Assembly: GCA_012839865.1 (NCBI GenBank)
Contig: DUMO01000072.1
Location: forward strand, 1-64,000
Origin: Clostridiaceae bacterium
GTDB lineage: Bacteria; Bacillota; Clostridia; CAYPLH01; DUMO01
Direction of reading: 5' to 3'
DNA: 64,000 nucleotides
Shown here in pieces: positions 18,086 to 26,701 of the stretch (positions are counted from its first letter, which is position 1; each line of letters opens with the position of its first letter). A program made the translations under genes and the position numbers. The notes beneath the pieces are model-generated. The model made no database searches, was not told the origin of the DNA, and saw nothing but the letters and a program-made list of their open reading frames with translations.

Positions 18086-20404
18086 ATGCTTACTGCCAAC
18101 GCCATAAAAGTTTTGGAGAAGAGATATTTTATAAAGGATGAATCAGGGAAGCCTATCGAAGATGCCGACGGAATGTTCAGAAGGGTGGCAAAGGCTGTTG
18201 CCCTGGCAGATAAGGATTATGTTTCGCCTGAACAGCTTAGCGAAATTGAAGAAGAATTTTTTAACCTGATGAAGAACCTTGAATTCATACCAAATTCACC
18301 TACCCTGATGAATGCAGGCCGTCCTTTGGGGCAGCTTAGCGCTTGCTTTGTGCTTCCTGTGGAAGACAGCATGGAAGGGATATTTGACAGTATAAAGCAT
18401 GCGGCACTGATACATAAAAGTGGCGGGGGAACGGGATTCAGTTTTTCACGCCTCAGACCGAAGGGCTCATCGGTAAATTCAACCGGCGGAGTGGCCAGCG
18501 GACCGGTTAGTTTTATGAAGGTTTTCAATTCAGCCACTGAAGCCGTCAAACAGGGAGGAACACGGCGCGGGGCCAATATGGGCATCCTGCGGGTTGACCA
18601 TCCTGATATATTGGATTTTATTACCTGCAAGAAAGAGAACAGTGACATCACCAATTTTAATATAAGTGTAGGAATAACTGAAAAATTCATGGAAGCGGTA
18701 AGGGACGACAAGGAGTATGAACTGGTGGATCCCCATACCAAAAAGGTGGTCGGAAGGCTTAGCGCGCGGGAAGTTTTCGAGCTTATAGTTGAAATGGCAT
18801 GGTTGAACGGTGAACCCGGAATAATATTCCTGGACCGGTTGAATAAAGACAATGTGACTCCCGAATTGGGAGAAATCGAGTCGACCAATCCATGCGGCGA
18901 GCAACCCCTTCTTCCATATGAAGCATGCAATTTAGGTTCTATTAACCTGAATAAGATGATTAGTTGCGAGGACGAAGAACCAAAGTTCGATTTTGACAAG
19001 TTGAGAGAGGTTGTAAGAAAAGCCGTTCATTTTTTGGATAATGTTATTGATGTGAACAATTATCCTCTTCCTGAGATCAGGGAAATGACAATTGGCACAA
19101 GAAAAATCGGCCTTGGTGTTATGGGTTGGGCAGATGTGCTCTTAAGGCTTGGAATACCTTATAATTCAGCAGAGGCTATCGAGCTTGCCGAGAAAGTCAT
19201 GCACTTCATCCAGGATGAGTCCAAAAAGGCATCAATTGAAATTGCTGAGAAGAAAGGCTGTTTCAAATATTTTGATAAAAGCATATACAAGGACCTTGGC
19301 ATTAAAATTCGAAATGCCACAACAACCACAATTGCACCTACCGGTACAATAAGCATAATTGCAGGGGCATCAAGCGGAATTGAGCCATTATTTGCAATAT
19401 CCTTCATCCGGAATGTCATGGATAATGACGAACTGGTTGAAGTCAACCCTATTTTCCTCGAGGTGGCTAAAAAAGAGGGATTCTACAGTGAAGAGCTGAT
19501 GAAAAAAATAGCCAGGAAAGGTTCCATCAGGGGATTTGATGAAATACCGGACCATATAAAAGAAGTCTTTGTAACTGCCCATGATGTGTCCCCTGAATGG
19601 CATGTCAAGATGCAGGCGGCATTCCAGAAATTTACCGATAACGCGGTTTCTAAAACAGTAAACCTTCCCAACAGCGCCACCAGGGAAGATGTTAAGGCCG
19701 TATTTGTGCAGGCTTACAAGTTATACTGCAAAGGTGTGACCATTTACAGGGACGGAAGCCGTGATGCGCAGGTGCTTAATATAGATTCGGTAAAGGGCAG
19801 GGAAGAAAAGCCGGTAATGCCGCAACAAGGCGGAGTAACTCCAAGACCAAGACCGGATGTAACAACCGGGTTGACTGAGAAGGTAAAAATCGGATGCGGC
19901 AACCTTTACATAACTGTCAATTATGATAAGGAAGGTATATGCGAGGTATTTACAAACCTGGGCAGGGCCGGCGGATGTCCGTCCCAGTCCGAGGCAACCA
20001 GCAGGCTTATTTCAATAGCTTTGCGCTCCGGGATAGATGCCCAGGCCATAGTAGAGCAATTGAAGGGTATACGCTGCCATTCCACAATAAGGCAGAAGGG
20101 GCTTAAGGTTTTATCATGTCCGGATGCAATTGCCCGAGTAATACAAAAGGTTGCAATGATTAAGAACGGGGATGGAAACGGGGATAATGAAGTAAGTGAT
20201 GAAATTGCCGTAGAAAAAAATACTTCAAAAATTGAAAAGCACAGTTGCATTTACAACTGCTCCCTATGCTCAATGAAGGCCGTATGCAAAAACAGCATGC
20301 ATTCCCCGGGAAAGCCGGGAAACTGCCCGGAATGCGGAGAGAAGCTGGAACATGAGGGTGGATGTGTCATTTGCAGGAACTGCGGTTATTCAAAGTGTGG
20401 TTGA
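18086..20404 (+). CDS. nrdJ: Adenosylcobalamin-dependent (class II) ribonucleotide reductase
   Basis: The 772-residue enzyme reduces ribonucleotides to deoxyribonucleotides using B12, independent of oxygen. PNSPTLMNAG and LSACFVLPVEDS carry the first redox cysteine; GGGTGFSFSRLRPKG, GGTRRGANMGIL and ESTNPCGEQPLLPYEACNLGS carry the thiyl cysteine and glutamate. ATTTIAPTGTISIIAGASSGIEP is the phosphate loop. A TSCPD domain follows (about 595-690), and the end is a zinc ribbon (CPECGEKL...CRNCGYSKCG) that may carry the shuttling cysteines. AGGAGG lies 8 nt upstream. A B12 enzyme fits an anaerobe. No small subunit is present, as expected for class II. Confidence 0.96.
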   Translation: MLTANAIKVLEKRYFIKDESGKPIEDADGMFRRVAKAVALADKDYVSPEQLSEIEEEFFNLMKNLEFIPNSPTLMNAGRPLGQLSACFVLPVEDSMEGIFDSIKHAALIHKSGGGTGFSFSRLRPKGSSVNSTGGVASGPVSFMKVFNSATEAVKQGGTRRGANMGILRVDHPDILDFITCKKENSDITNFNISVGITEKFMEAVRDDKEYELVDPHTKKVVGRLSAREVFELIVEMAWLNGEPGIIFLDRLNKDNVTPELGEIESTNPCGEQPLLPYEACNLGSINLNKMISCEDEEPKFDFDKLREVVRKAVHFLDNVIDVNNYPLPEIREMTIGTRKIGLGVMGWADVLLRLGIPYNSAEAIELAEKVMHFIQDESKKASIEIAEKKGCFKYFDKSIYKDLGIKIRNATTTTIAPTGTISIIAGASSGIEPLFAISFIRNVMDNDELVEVNPIFLEVAKKEGFYSEELMKKIARKGSIRGFDEIPDHIKEVFVTAHDVSPEWHVKMQAAFQKFTDNAVSKTVNLPNSATREDVKAVFVQAYKLYCKGVTIYRDGSRDAQVLNIDSVKGREEKPVMPQQGGVTPRPRPDVTTGLTEKVKIGCGNLYITVNYDKEGICEVFTNLGRAGGCPSQSEATSRLISIALRSGIDAQAIVEQLKGIRCHSTIRQKGLKVLSCPDAIARVIQKVAMIKNGDGNGDNEVSDEIAVEKNTSKIEKHSCIYNCSLCSMKAVCKNSMHSPGKPGNCPECGEKLEHEGGCVICRNCGYSKCG

Positions 20405-20630
20405 TTGTTCAAAGTTCAAGCAAAATACACCTAGGTTCAAGCAAAATTAACTAAGGTTGAAATTGAAAAAAGGTACCAATAATATTGATGAGTAGATGTC
20501 TTATTGTCATTACCATTAGATTTGTTGGCGGTTATAATAAATCAATACTGAAAGGATATGACAGGAGACTTTTGACCGGGAATCATTCAAGACAGAGCAA
20601 ATATGTGCATCCATTGAAAGGAATTGGCAG
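20405..20630. other. Gap with short direct repeats
   Basis: After nrdJ, GTTCAAGCAAAAT occurs at about 20414 and again at about 20435. A TATAAT at about 20534 could be a -10 box for the DUF896-glpP pair, but I see no good -35. No gene or hairpin terminator was found. Confidence 0.3.
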
Positions 20631-20831
20631 ATGGACCCTTTGAAAATTGATAGAATTAATGAGTTATACCGGAAATCCAAAACATCAGGACTTACCGTGG
20701 AGGAACTCAGGGAGCAGGAAGCCTTGAGGAAGGAATATGCAGCCCTTTTCAGAAATAATTTGAAACAGCAGCTTGAAAATCTGACGGTAATTGATGAGGA
20801 TGGCAGGGAGTATAAATTAAAAAAGAAATAG
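20631..20831 (+). CDS. DUF896 family small cytosolic protein
   Basis: The 66-residue helical protein (IDRINELYRKSKTSGLTVEELREQEALRKEYAALFRNN) is a typical DUF896/UPF0291 (YnzC-like) protein with two helices forming a hairpin. YnzC is LexA-controlled in Bacillus, but the family function is unknown. AAAGGA precedes the ATG by 8 nt. It ends 14 nt before glpP and is probably co-transcribed. Confidence 0.9.
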   Translation: MDPLKIDRINELYRKSKTSGLTVEELREQEALRKEYAALFRNNLKQQLENLTVIDEDGREYKLKKK

Positions 20832-20845
20832 GAAGCCGGTTTGTT

Positions 20846-21412
20846 ATGAAAAACATGGTGATTGACAGGATAGTGCAGAATCCTATTATTGCAGCAGTGA
20901 GGGAAGAGAAGGATTTGGATGCTGCACTTTCCTCCCAGGTAACAACAGTCTTTTTGCTCCATGCGAACATTTTCAATATATCCGGGTTGGTCGACCGTAT
21001 AAAGAGCAGAGGAAAAAGCGCCCTGATACACATTGACTTTCTTGAGGGGCTTGGAAGGGACCAAAAGGCTCTGGACTACATTGTGGAAATAATAAAGCCC
21101 GACGGAATTATCACCACCAGGAGCAATTTTATTAAGCTTGCCAGAGATAAGGGCATGTTTACAATCCAGAGGTTTTTTCTCGTGGACAGCCAGTCTTTTG
21201 AAACTGCAATAAAGACTGCCGGAACGGTATGTCCTGATATGATTGAGGTAATGCCGGCCATTATGCCTTCCATACTTAAAAAGATAACATCACGGCTGAC
21301 ACTGCCTGTTATTGCAGGCGGGTTGATAGAAAGCAAGCAGGATATTATAGAAATAATAAAGTCGGGAGCCATAGGGGCATCCACGGGCAAAATTGAATTA
21401 TGGAGCTCATGA
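20846..21412 (+). CDS. glpP: Glycerol-3-phosphate responsive antiterminator GlpP
   Basis: The 188-residue protein is a TIM-barrel-like member of the GlpP family. Recognisable parts are NPIIAAVREEKDLDAAL, VFLLHANIFNISGLVDRIK, HIDFLEGLGRDQKALDYI and DMIEVMPAIMPSIL, and VIAGGLIESKQDI near the end. In Bacillus GlpP with glycerol-3-phosphate binds leader RNA and prevents termination upstream of glpD. Here a strong leader terminator lies directly downstream, before the glycerol-3-phosphate oxidoreductase genes, so the same control is expected. The ribosome site (AGGAAG) is rather far from the ATG. Confidence 0.93.
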   Translation: MKNMVIDRIVQNPIIAAVREEKDLDAALSSQVTTVFLLHANIFNISGLVDRIKSRGKSALIHIDFLEGLGRDQKALDYIVEIIKPDGIITTRSNFIKLARDKGMFTIQRFFLVDSQSFETAIKTAGTVCPDMIEVMPAIMPSILKKITSRLTLPVIAGGLIESKQDIIEIIKSGAIGASTGKIELWSS

Positions 21413-21511
21413 GATCACCGGGCTTTACATCCGGGAAAGTTCTTTATATAATATAAGCGTGATTTAAATTACATGTGATTGGGTATCAATTACATGCAAA
21501 TAAAAATTAAA

Positions 21512-21590
21512 TATAATTAATGTGTGGAGAATTGGAGTCACATTAAAATAGCAGCTTTTTAAAGCATCTGTTTTGGTGTGGCTTTTTTTA
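21512..21590 (+). promoter_or_regulatory. Promoter and GlpP-controlled leader terminator
   Basis: A TATAAT at 21512-21517 is followed by a hairpin pairing AGTCACATTAAAA (21536-21548) with TTTTGGTGTGGCT (21571-21583), including G-U pairs, and then a run of seven T. An inner stem GCTTT/AAAGC caps it. The terminator lies between glpP and the oxidoreductase genes and ends about 150 nt before their start, the arrangement expected for GlpP antitermination. The action of GlpP here is inferred. Confidence 0.75.
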
Positions 21591-21641
21591 TTTGGTGTTT
21601 TTATCGTTGAAGCTTGTTTGAGAGAGTGCTGCAGCAAATCT

Positions 21642-21745
21642 AAAACATATTATATACGGCAGGAGGAAGGCTAATGCCCCGATTGCACATGTCAGCGCAG
21701 CCGGTGAATCAAAAACACCTTATATCCGGCAAGGAGGAGAGTATG
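21642..21745 (+). repeat. Duplicated translation-initiation region
   Basis: About 34 nt is present twice, 69 nt apart and in the same reading frame: AAAACA, TTATAT, CGGC, then AGGAGG and ATG. The first copy ends at ATG 21674, the second at ATG 21743. Both have a strong Shine-Dalgarno sequence at proper spacing. It looks like a diverged tandem duplication of the start region of the next gene. Confidence 0.65.
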
Positions 21746-23254
21746 ACTGATAAAAAATCAAAGGTGCGGGTCAATAAAACTGAGGAAGCGGCTTTTTATG
21801 ATGTAGTTATTATAGGTGCAGGTGTGACAGGTGCCTTTATTGCGAGGGAATTGTCAAAATATGAGGCTTCTGTGTGTCTGGTTGAAAAGGAAGCGGATGT
21901 TGCCATGGGAAGCAGCAAAGCCAACAGTGCAATAGTTCACGCCGGGTATGATGCCGAGCCGGGAAGCCTGAAGGCAAGGCTTAACGTGGAAGGAAATTTG
22001 CTGATGCCCGGGGTCGCTGAAGAACTGGGTGTCCCTTATAAAAATACTGGTTCTTTAGTGGTGGCGTTTTCAGAATCCGAAGCTGAATTGCTCGGGAACC
22101 TGATGGAACGCGGCAGGATTAACGGTGTAAAAGGTCTTGAAATAATTGCAAAGGACACGCTCCAGAAAATTGAGCCTTCCATTAGCGCCGATGCGACGGC
22201 TGCATTGTATGCTCCAACAGCGGGAATTGTCTGCCCTTATGAATTGACCATAGGAGCGGTGGAAAATGCGGTGGAGAACGGAGTAGAGGTAAAACTTGAA
22301 ACTGAAGTAACGGGTATTGCATTTGCCGGTGATTTGTTTGAAGTTTCTACGAACCGGGGAAAATTGTTCGCCCGTTTTGTGGTGAATGCAGCAGGCCTGT
22401 ACGCAGACAAAATCGCCGGGATGATTGGCGACAACAGTTTTTCCATACATCCGAGGAAAGGTGAATATCTGCTTTTGGACAAAAGCCAGGGCGGAATTGT
22501 GAACCGGGTCGTTTTTCAGGTTCCCAATGACAAAGGGAAAGGCATACTGGTTACGCCTACGGTTGACGGGAATTTGTTGGTAGGACCAAATGCTGAGGAT
22601 ATTGATGATAAGGAGGATGCCGGCACCACCCTTGAAGGCTTGAGGGAGGTAATGGAAAAAGCCCGAAAATCAGTACCTGGAATCAATTACAGAGAAGTTG
22701 TCACTTCCTTTTCAGGACTTAGGGCAAGGCCAACCGGAGGAGACTTTATCATTGGTGTGTCAAAGAAAAATCAAAGGTTTATAAATGTGGCCGGTATTGA
22801 ATCTCCCGGACTTACTGCAGCTCCTGCAACAGGGCCATATGTGGCAGGTATTTTAAAGGAGCAGGGGTTTGCCCTGAATAAAAAAGAAAATTTCAATCCG
22901 GTACGAAAGCCTGCCATCTGCACACGTACAATGAAAGCGGAAGAACTGAATGCCCTGATCAAAAAGGACCCGGGATTTGGCAGGATTGTCTGCCGGTGCG
23001 AAAAGGTGACTGAAGGAGAGATTGTTGAAAGCATACACAGACCCTGCGGGGCAAAAACTCTTGATGCTGTAAAAAGAAGAACCAGGGCCGGCATGGGAAG
23101 ATGCCAGGGTGGTTTCTGCTCTCCCAGGGTGGTTGAGATACTATCCCGGGAATTAGGCATACCAATGCATGAAGTGACCAAGATGGGAGAAAATTCGGAA
23201 ATCCTGGCGGGGAAATTGAAGCAGGTAAAAATACATAAGATGCGGGGGCAATAA
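21743..23254 (+). CDS. FAD-dependent glycerol-3-phosphate dehydrogenase-like oxidoreductase (GlpA/LhgO type)
   Basis: The 503-residue flavoprotein has a Rossmann FAD motif (DVVIIGAGVTGAFIARELSKY). A DAO-type oxidase domain follows (to about 390), then a C-terminal BFD-like [2Fe-2S] domain (IVCRCEKVTEGEI ... CGAKTLDAVKRRTRAGMGRCQGGFC). This is the Clostridia/Thermotoga GlpA-like protein found with glpP, a second flavoprotein and a DUF1667 protein. The set is thought to oxidise glycerol-3-phosphate to dihydroxyacetone phosphate. Two in-frame ATGs have strong ribosome sites; I give 21743, since the extra 23 residues of the 21674 start match nothing known. No glycerol kinase gene is nearby. Confidence 0.85.
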   Translation: MTDKKSKVRVNKTEEAAFYDVVIIGAGVTGAFIARELSKYEASVCLVEKEADVAMGSSKANSAIVHAGYDAEPGSLKARLNVEGNLLMPGVAEELGVPYKNTGSLVVAFSESEAELLGNLMERGRINGVKGLEIIAKDTLQKIEPSISADATAALYAPTAGIVCPYELTIGAVENAVENGVEVKLETEVTGIAFAGDLFEVSTNRGKLFARFVVNAAGLYADKIAGMIGDNSFSIHPRKGEYLLLDKSQGGIVNRVVFQVPNDKGKGILVTPTVDGNLLVGPNAEDIDDKEDAGTTLEGLREVMEKARKSVPGINYREVVTSFSGLRARPTGGDFIIGVSKKNQRFINVAGIESPGLTAAPATGPYVAGILKEQGFALNKKENFNPVRKPAICTRTMKAEELNALIKKDPGFGRIVCRCEKVTEGEIVESIHRPCGAKTLDAVKRRTRAGMGRCQGGFCSPRVVEILSRELGIPMHEVTKMGENSEILAGKLKQVKIHKMRGQ

Positions 23255-23365
23255 GGGCAAGAATTGCGTGTTGTCAGGTATTTCCGCATCTGCAACCGCA
23301 AAAGGAGAAGCCAAGGGGCAACAAGTGCACCAACAAATGTGAGTTTGAAAATGGAGGTAGAGCTT

Positions 23366-24628
23366 ATGACACAGGCAGACCTGGTGGTAATTGGCGGAGG
23401 TCCGGCAGGAATGGCGGCTGCCATTGAGGCGTATAAAAATGGAATAAATGATGTGCTGATTATTGAAAGGGAAAAGAAACTTGGTGGTATTTTAAGGCAG
23501 TGCATACATAACGGATTCGGACTCCATATATTTGGCGAGGAGCTCACCGGACCCGAATATGCCGAAAGATTTAAAGAAGAAGTAGAGAACCTGGGCATAA
23601 AAAGCAAGGTTGACACAATGGTCCTTGATATAAATGAAAACAAGGAGATAACTTATATAAACAGTGTTGACGGTTTGACAAAGATTAAGGCCAAAGCTAT
23701 TATTCTGGCCATGGGCTGCAGGGAACGTACCAGGGGAGCCTTGAACATACCGGGGACACGGCCTGCGGGAATATTTACGGCAGGTACAGCCCAAAGATAT
23801 GTAAACATTGAAGGTTATTTGCCCGGAAGGAAGGTTTTTATACTGGGCTCCGGCGACATCGGGCTTATCATGGCCAGGAGGCTTACATTGGAGGGAGCCA
23901 GGGTTGTTATGGTATGTGAAATACTCCCGTACCCGGGGGGGCTCAAAAGAAACATTGTACAATGCCTGGATGACTTTGACATACCCCTTGTGCTTTCACA
24001 TACCGTTGTCAAAATCCATGGTAATAAACGGGTAACGGGAGTTACCATGGCGGAAGTTGACAGTGAGCGGAGGCCTGTACCTGGTACCGAAAAATTTGTG
24101 GAGTGTGATACCGTGCTTCTCTCGGTGGGACTTATCCCAGAAAATGAGTTGTCCCTAAGTGCAGGGGTAAAGTTGGATCCCCTGACCAACGGGCCAATAG
24201 TGGATAATTTCATGAGAACATCTGTGGAAGGAATTTACGCCTGTGGAAATGTGCTTCATGTAAATGACCTGGTTGACAATGTTACGGAAGAATCCAGGCG
24301 GGCAGGGAAATATGCAGCCGGGTGGCTTTTGCAAAAACACAACCATGACAATGCTTATGATGTGAAAATCTCCCCCGGTGCCGGGATACGATATGTTGTG
24401 CCCCATATTGTGAGGTGTCCGGTAAAGGATGATGTGGTTGTCCATTTCAGGGTGAATGGAATATATGAAAACATTAATATTGTAGTTGAAAGCGAAGCTG
24501 AAGTGGCTCTTAAAAAAAGAAGACCCAGGGTTGTTCCGGGAGAAATGGAGAGTGTGACTCTGAAACGAGATTTTTTTTCCGGGCGGGAGGATTTGAAGGA
24601 GATAAGAATAAGGGTGGAAAAGTGCTGA
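23366..24628 (+). CDS. NAD(P)/FAD-dependent oxidoreductase, second subunit of the glycerol-3-phosphate module
   Basis: The 420-residue pyridine nucleotide-disulphide oxidoreductase-like flavoprotein has an N-terminal FAD loop DLVVIGGGPAGMAAAIEAYK and the redox-type stretch GGILRQCIHNGFG. The NAD(P) motif VFILGSGDIGLIMARRL is near 155, and the C-terminal FAD motif is near VEGIYACGNVLHVNDLVD. It follows the GlpA-like gene in the same order as in Thermotoga. The open frame begins at 23264, but GGAGGT lies 7 nt before ATG 23366 and protein similarity starts there. It probably passes electrons from the GlpA-like subunit to NAD(P) or another carrier; direction and carrier are unknown. Confidence 0.85.
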   Translation: MTQADLVVIGGGPAGMAAAIEAYKNGINDVLIIEREKKLGGILRQCIHNGFGLHIFGEELTGPEYAERFKEEVENLGIKSKVDTMVLDINENKEITYINSVDGLTKIKAKAIILAMGCRERTRGALNIPGTRPAGIFTAGTAQRYVNIEGYLPGRKVFILGSGDIGLIMARRLTLEGARVVMVCEILPYPGGLKRNIVQCLDDFDIPLVLSHTVVKIHGNKRVTGVTMAEVDSERRPVPGTEKFVECDTVLLSVGLIPENELSLSAGVKLDPLTNGPIVDNFMRTSVEGIYACGNVLHVNDLVDNVTEESRRAGKYAAGWLLQKHNHDNAYDVKISPGAGIRYVVPHIVRCPVKDDVVVHFRVNGIYENINIVVESEAEVALKKRRPRVVPGEMESVTLKRDFFSGREDLKEIRIRVEKC

Positions 24629-24814
24629 CCGAAAGAGAGCATTATAGGGGTATGGCAGTTGAAGAAGTTGAGGAATAGTTGGTGGAGTAAATAAAAAATA
24701 TGCTTTCTACAAGCAGTTTGCCTAAACCTGAATAGAGGGAGAAACAAGGCGGTGGAAATAAGACAATCAAAAGAATCGATTCTGGAATAACAGCAATAAA
24801 AGGAGTTGACCAAA

Positions 24815-25225
24815 TTGGATGATAAATTGAATAACACAACTGAAAGAAAGTTGACATGTATTGCGTGCCCCCTGGGTTGCAGTATCTGTGTCATGTTATC
24901 TGAAGGACGCATCTTACGCGTCTTTGGAAACAAATGCAAAAAAGGGGCTGAATATGCAGTTGAGGAGTGTACCAACCCGGTAAGGACACTGACCGGTACG
25001 GTTCGGCTTATAGGCGGAGATGAGCCCTTGCTTCCTGTAAAGTCCGACAGGCTGGTTCCAAAAGGGAAGATTTTTGATTGCATGCGGGAGATAAACAGTT
25101 GCTCGGTATCTGCTCCTGTCAAAATCGGAGATATTGTAATAAAGGGTATATTAGGCATGGATGCAAACATTGTTGCTGCAGGGAAAGCAGAAGCTGGGGT
25201 TAAAATGAACTTATGTAGAAAATGA
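24815..25225 (+). CDS. DUF1667 cysteine-rich protein of the glycerol-3-phosphate module
   Basis: The protein of about 136 residues is in the DUF1667/COG3862 family. The N-terminal motif CIACPLGCSICV (C-x2-C-x3-C-x2-C) and a later CKKG suggest a metal or Fe-S site; the C-terminal half is a small beta/alpha domain. It is the usual third member after the two flavoproteins and is likely an electron-transfer or assembly partner (inferred). A TTG at 24806 abuts the AAAGGAG site with no spacer, so I take TTG 24815. The stop codon lies inside the left terminal repeat of the following inverted-repeat element, so the last residues may be element-derived. A 186-nt gap without features separates it from the previous gene. 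Confidence 0.85.
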   Translation: MDDKLNNTTERKLTCIACPLGCSICVMLSEGRILRVFGNKCKKGAEYAVEECTNPVRTLTGTVRLIGGDEPLLPVKSDRLVPKGKIFDCMREINSCSVSAPVKIGDIVIKGILGMDANIVAAGKAEAGVKMNLCRK

Positions 25226-25494
25226 AATGTATGCAGAACAGGGCTATTTGCGAAGCAAATCCAGCCAAAAGCGAGAGGGGCTCGATGCCCCCGAGCTTTT
25301 CTAGAACAAGGCTCTTATTTTGAGAAAACCGACGGTTTGCTGAAAGCAAAAATGCTACCGCTTTTGCTCGCCCTCCGTGGCTCGAAAAAGCTAAAAAAAC
25401 ATCCTGTTTTTTTCACGCATTTTTACCTTCATCTCACCTGGTTTTCTAACAAAATAAAGCCATTTGTTATTGTTCTGCATACATTTCATTTTCT
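25217..25494. mobile_element. MITE-like inverted-repeat element, copy 1
   Basis: Perfect 24-nt terminal inverted repeats (25217-25240 and 25471-25494; GAAAATGAAATGTATGCAG on the left) bound a 278-bp segment with no gene. Internal arms also pair, for example GAGAAAACC with GGTTTTCT, and GCAAAAATGC with GCATTTTT, so the whole unit can fold into a long hairpin. The core from 25317 matches the element at 30939-31150 closely. Compared with that copy it has about 65 extra bases (TTGCGAAGCAAAT to CCCGAGC). The following 100 nt contain further scraps of the end (GCATACATTTCTTG). Confidence 0.75.
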
Positions 25495-25598
25495 CAATGC
25501 AGTTCATTTACGCATACATTTCTTGATTTACACTTGCATTTCTTGCTTATTGCAGAAGTGCTGACTAGAATGATCATTCATTCAAAGCAGGATTAACC

Positions 25599-26492
25599 TT
25601 ACTTATAATGCTTCTTTTCTTCATACTCCTTTTTAAACAACTTTGAATCCTTGTAGTATGTTTTTGGCGGAAGGCCAAATTCTCTTTTGAATGCCCTTAT
25701 GAAACTTGCGTAATCGTTGAAGCCGCACTCCATGCAGGCATTAATGGCCGGAAGCCCCTGATCTATAAGCCCCTTTGCCCGGATAAGCCTCTTTTTCAGA
25801 ATATAGCTGTAAACGGTAAAGCCCGTAGACTCCTTAAACTTGTGCATAAGATAAGACTTGCTTATGAACAAACGGTTGGCGATATTGTCAATTGACAGAT
25901 CCCCGGTCAGGTTATCATTTATGTACTTGATTGCTTTTTGAGTAATCTCATCATAAGTAACATCCTCAGCGGTATTAATCACATCCCTGGCAAGCAACAG
26001 ACGGTTGATATGAACAAGGAGGGCAATAAAATAAGCGTTGCTGAGTATCCTGCTTCCAAACTCCCTGCTGTTTACCGCTTCCTCCAGTTTTGAAACAAGA
26101 CTGCTTATATTGCTGAACCAGGCGGTCCCCGGGCGAATCAGATTTCTATGCTCCCTGGCAGCAATCTTGAAACACTCATCCAGGTCGCAATCATCACTTT
26201 TATGTTTTTGCAGAAACAAGGGATTGATATAGATTACCATTCTGTCATATACTTCAGAGGAATCTATAACCGGTAAATGCACTTCGCTGGTGCTGACCAG
26301 CAAAATATCATATGGCTTCAGCTTGTAGGCTTTTCCTTCGATATGGTAGGTAACGTTTCCACTGTAGAAAATTATTAATTTGTTGAAATCGTGAAAATGA
26401 TATTCAAACTGAAGGTCCTTCTTGTCCCTTAAGTGAAAAAGCCGGAAATCTTCGTTCAGGTAACCCTTTTTGACCTGGCTTTCATTTCTCAT
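25599..26492 (-). CDS. AraC family transcriptional regulator
   Basis: The 297-residue protein has an N-terminal cupin-type sensing domain (FEYHFHDFNKLIIFYSGNVTYHIEGKAYKLKPYDILLV) and a C-terminal AraC double helix-turn-helix (about 185-285). The recognition parts are LSIDNIANRLFISKSYLMHKFK and INACMECGFNDYASFIRAFKREFG, with the family ending LPPKTYY. It is divergent from an EamA transporter gene across a 209-nt region with a tandem 21-bp repeat, so it probably regulates that transporter and itself. The inducer is unknown. Confidence 0.93.
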   Translation of the reverse strand: MRNESQVKKGYLNEDFRLFHLRDKKDLQFEYHFHDFNKLIIFYSGNVTYHIEGKAYKLKPYDILLVSTSEVHLPVIDSSEVYDRMVIYINPLFLQKHKSDDCDLDECFKIAAREHRNLIRPGTAWFSNISSLVSKLEEAVNSREFGSRILSNAYFIALLVHINRLLLARDVINTAEDVTYDEITQKAIKYINDNLTGDLSIDNIANRLFISKSYLMHKFKESTGFTVYSYILKKRLIRAKGLIDQGLPAINACMECGFNDYASFIRAFKREFGLPPKTYYKDSKLFKKEYEEKKHYK

Positions 26493-26550
26493 ACAAATTC
26501 CCTGCCCCTGAAAATATTCACCAATCTGAATATATTATATAGCATTTTGT

Positions 26551-26592
26551 GCAATATTCATAGCAATATATGCAATATTATTTGCAATAAAT
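26551..26592. promoter_or_regulatory. Tandem 21-bp direct repeat, candidate AraC operator
   Basis: GCAATA occurs at 26551, 26563, 26572 and 26584, that is two 21-bp units with the same internal spacing of 12. A 21-bp period is two helical turns, as in operators of AraC family activators. It lies in the shared upstream region of the AraC gene and the transporter, before a TATACT at 26598. Confidence 0.6.
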
Positions 26593-26701
26593 GTGAGTAT
26601 ACTGTAATTGGAAGGAAAAATTTGCTGTCCGGACCTAGGAGAATCATATTTTAAGGGTGATTTTGCGGAAGCTTTGCGGGAATCAGGGAAGGTGAACATA
26701 A

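Noticed and set aside
18217-18999. 260-codon minus-strand open frame
   Set aside because: Antisense of nrdJ; no domain or ribosome site.
22771-23643. 290-codon minus-strand open frame opposite the glycerol-3-phosphate oxidoreductases
   Set aside because: Covers parts of two well-supported plus-strand genes and has Ser/Phe-rich composition typical of antisense translation.
24355-25170. 271-codon minus-strand open frame
   Set aside because: Antisense to the second flavoprotein and DUF1667 genes; no recognisable domain.
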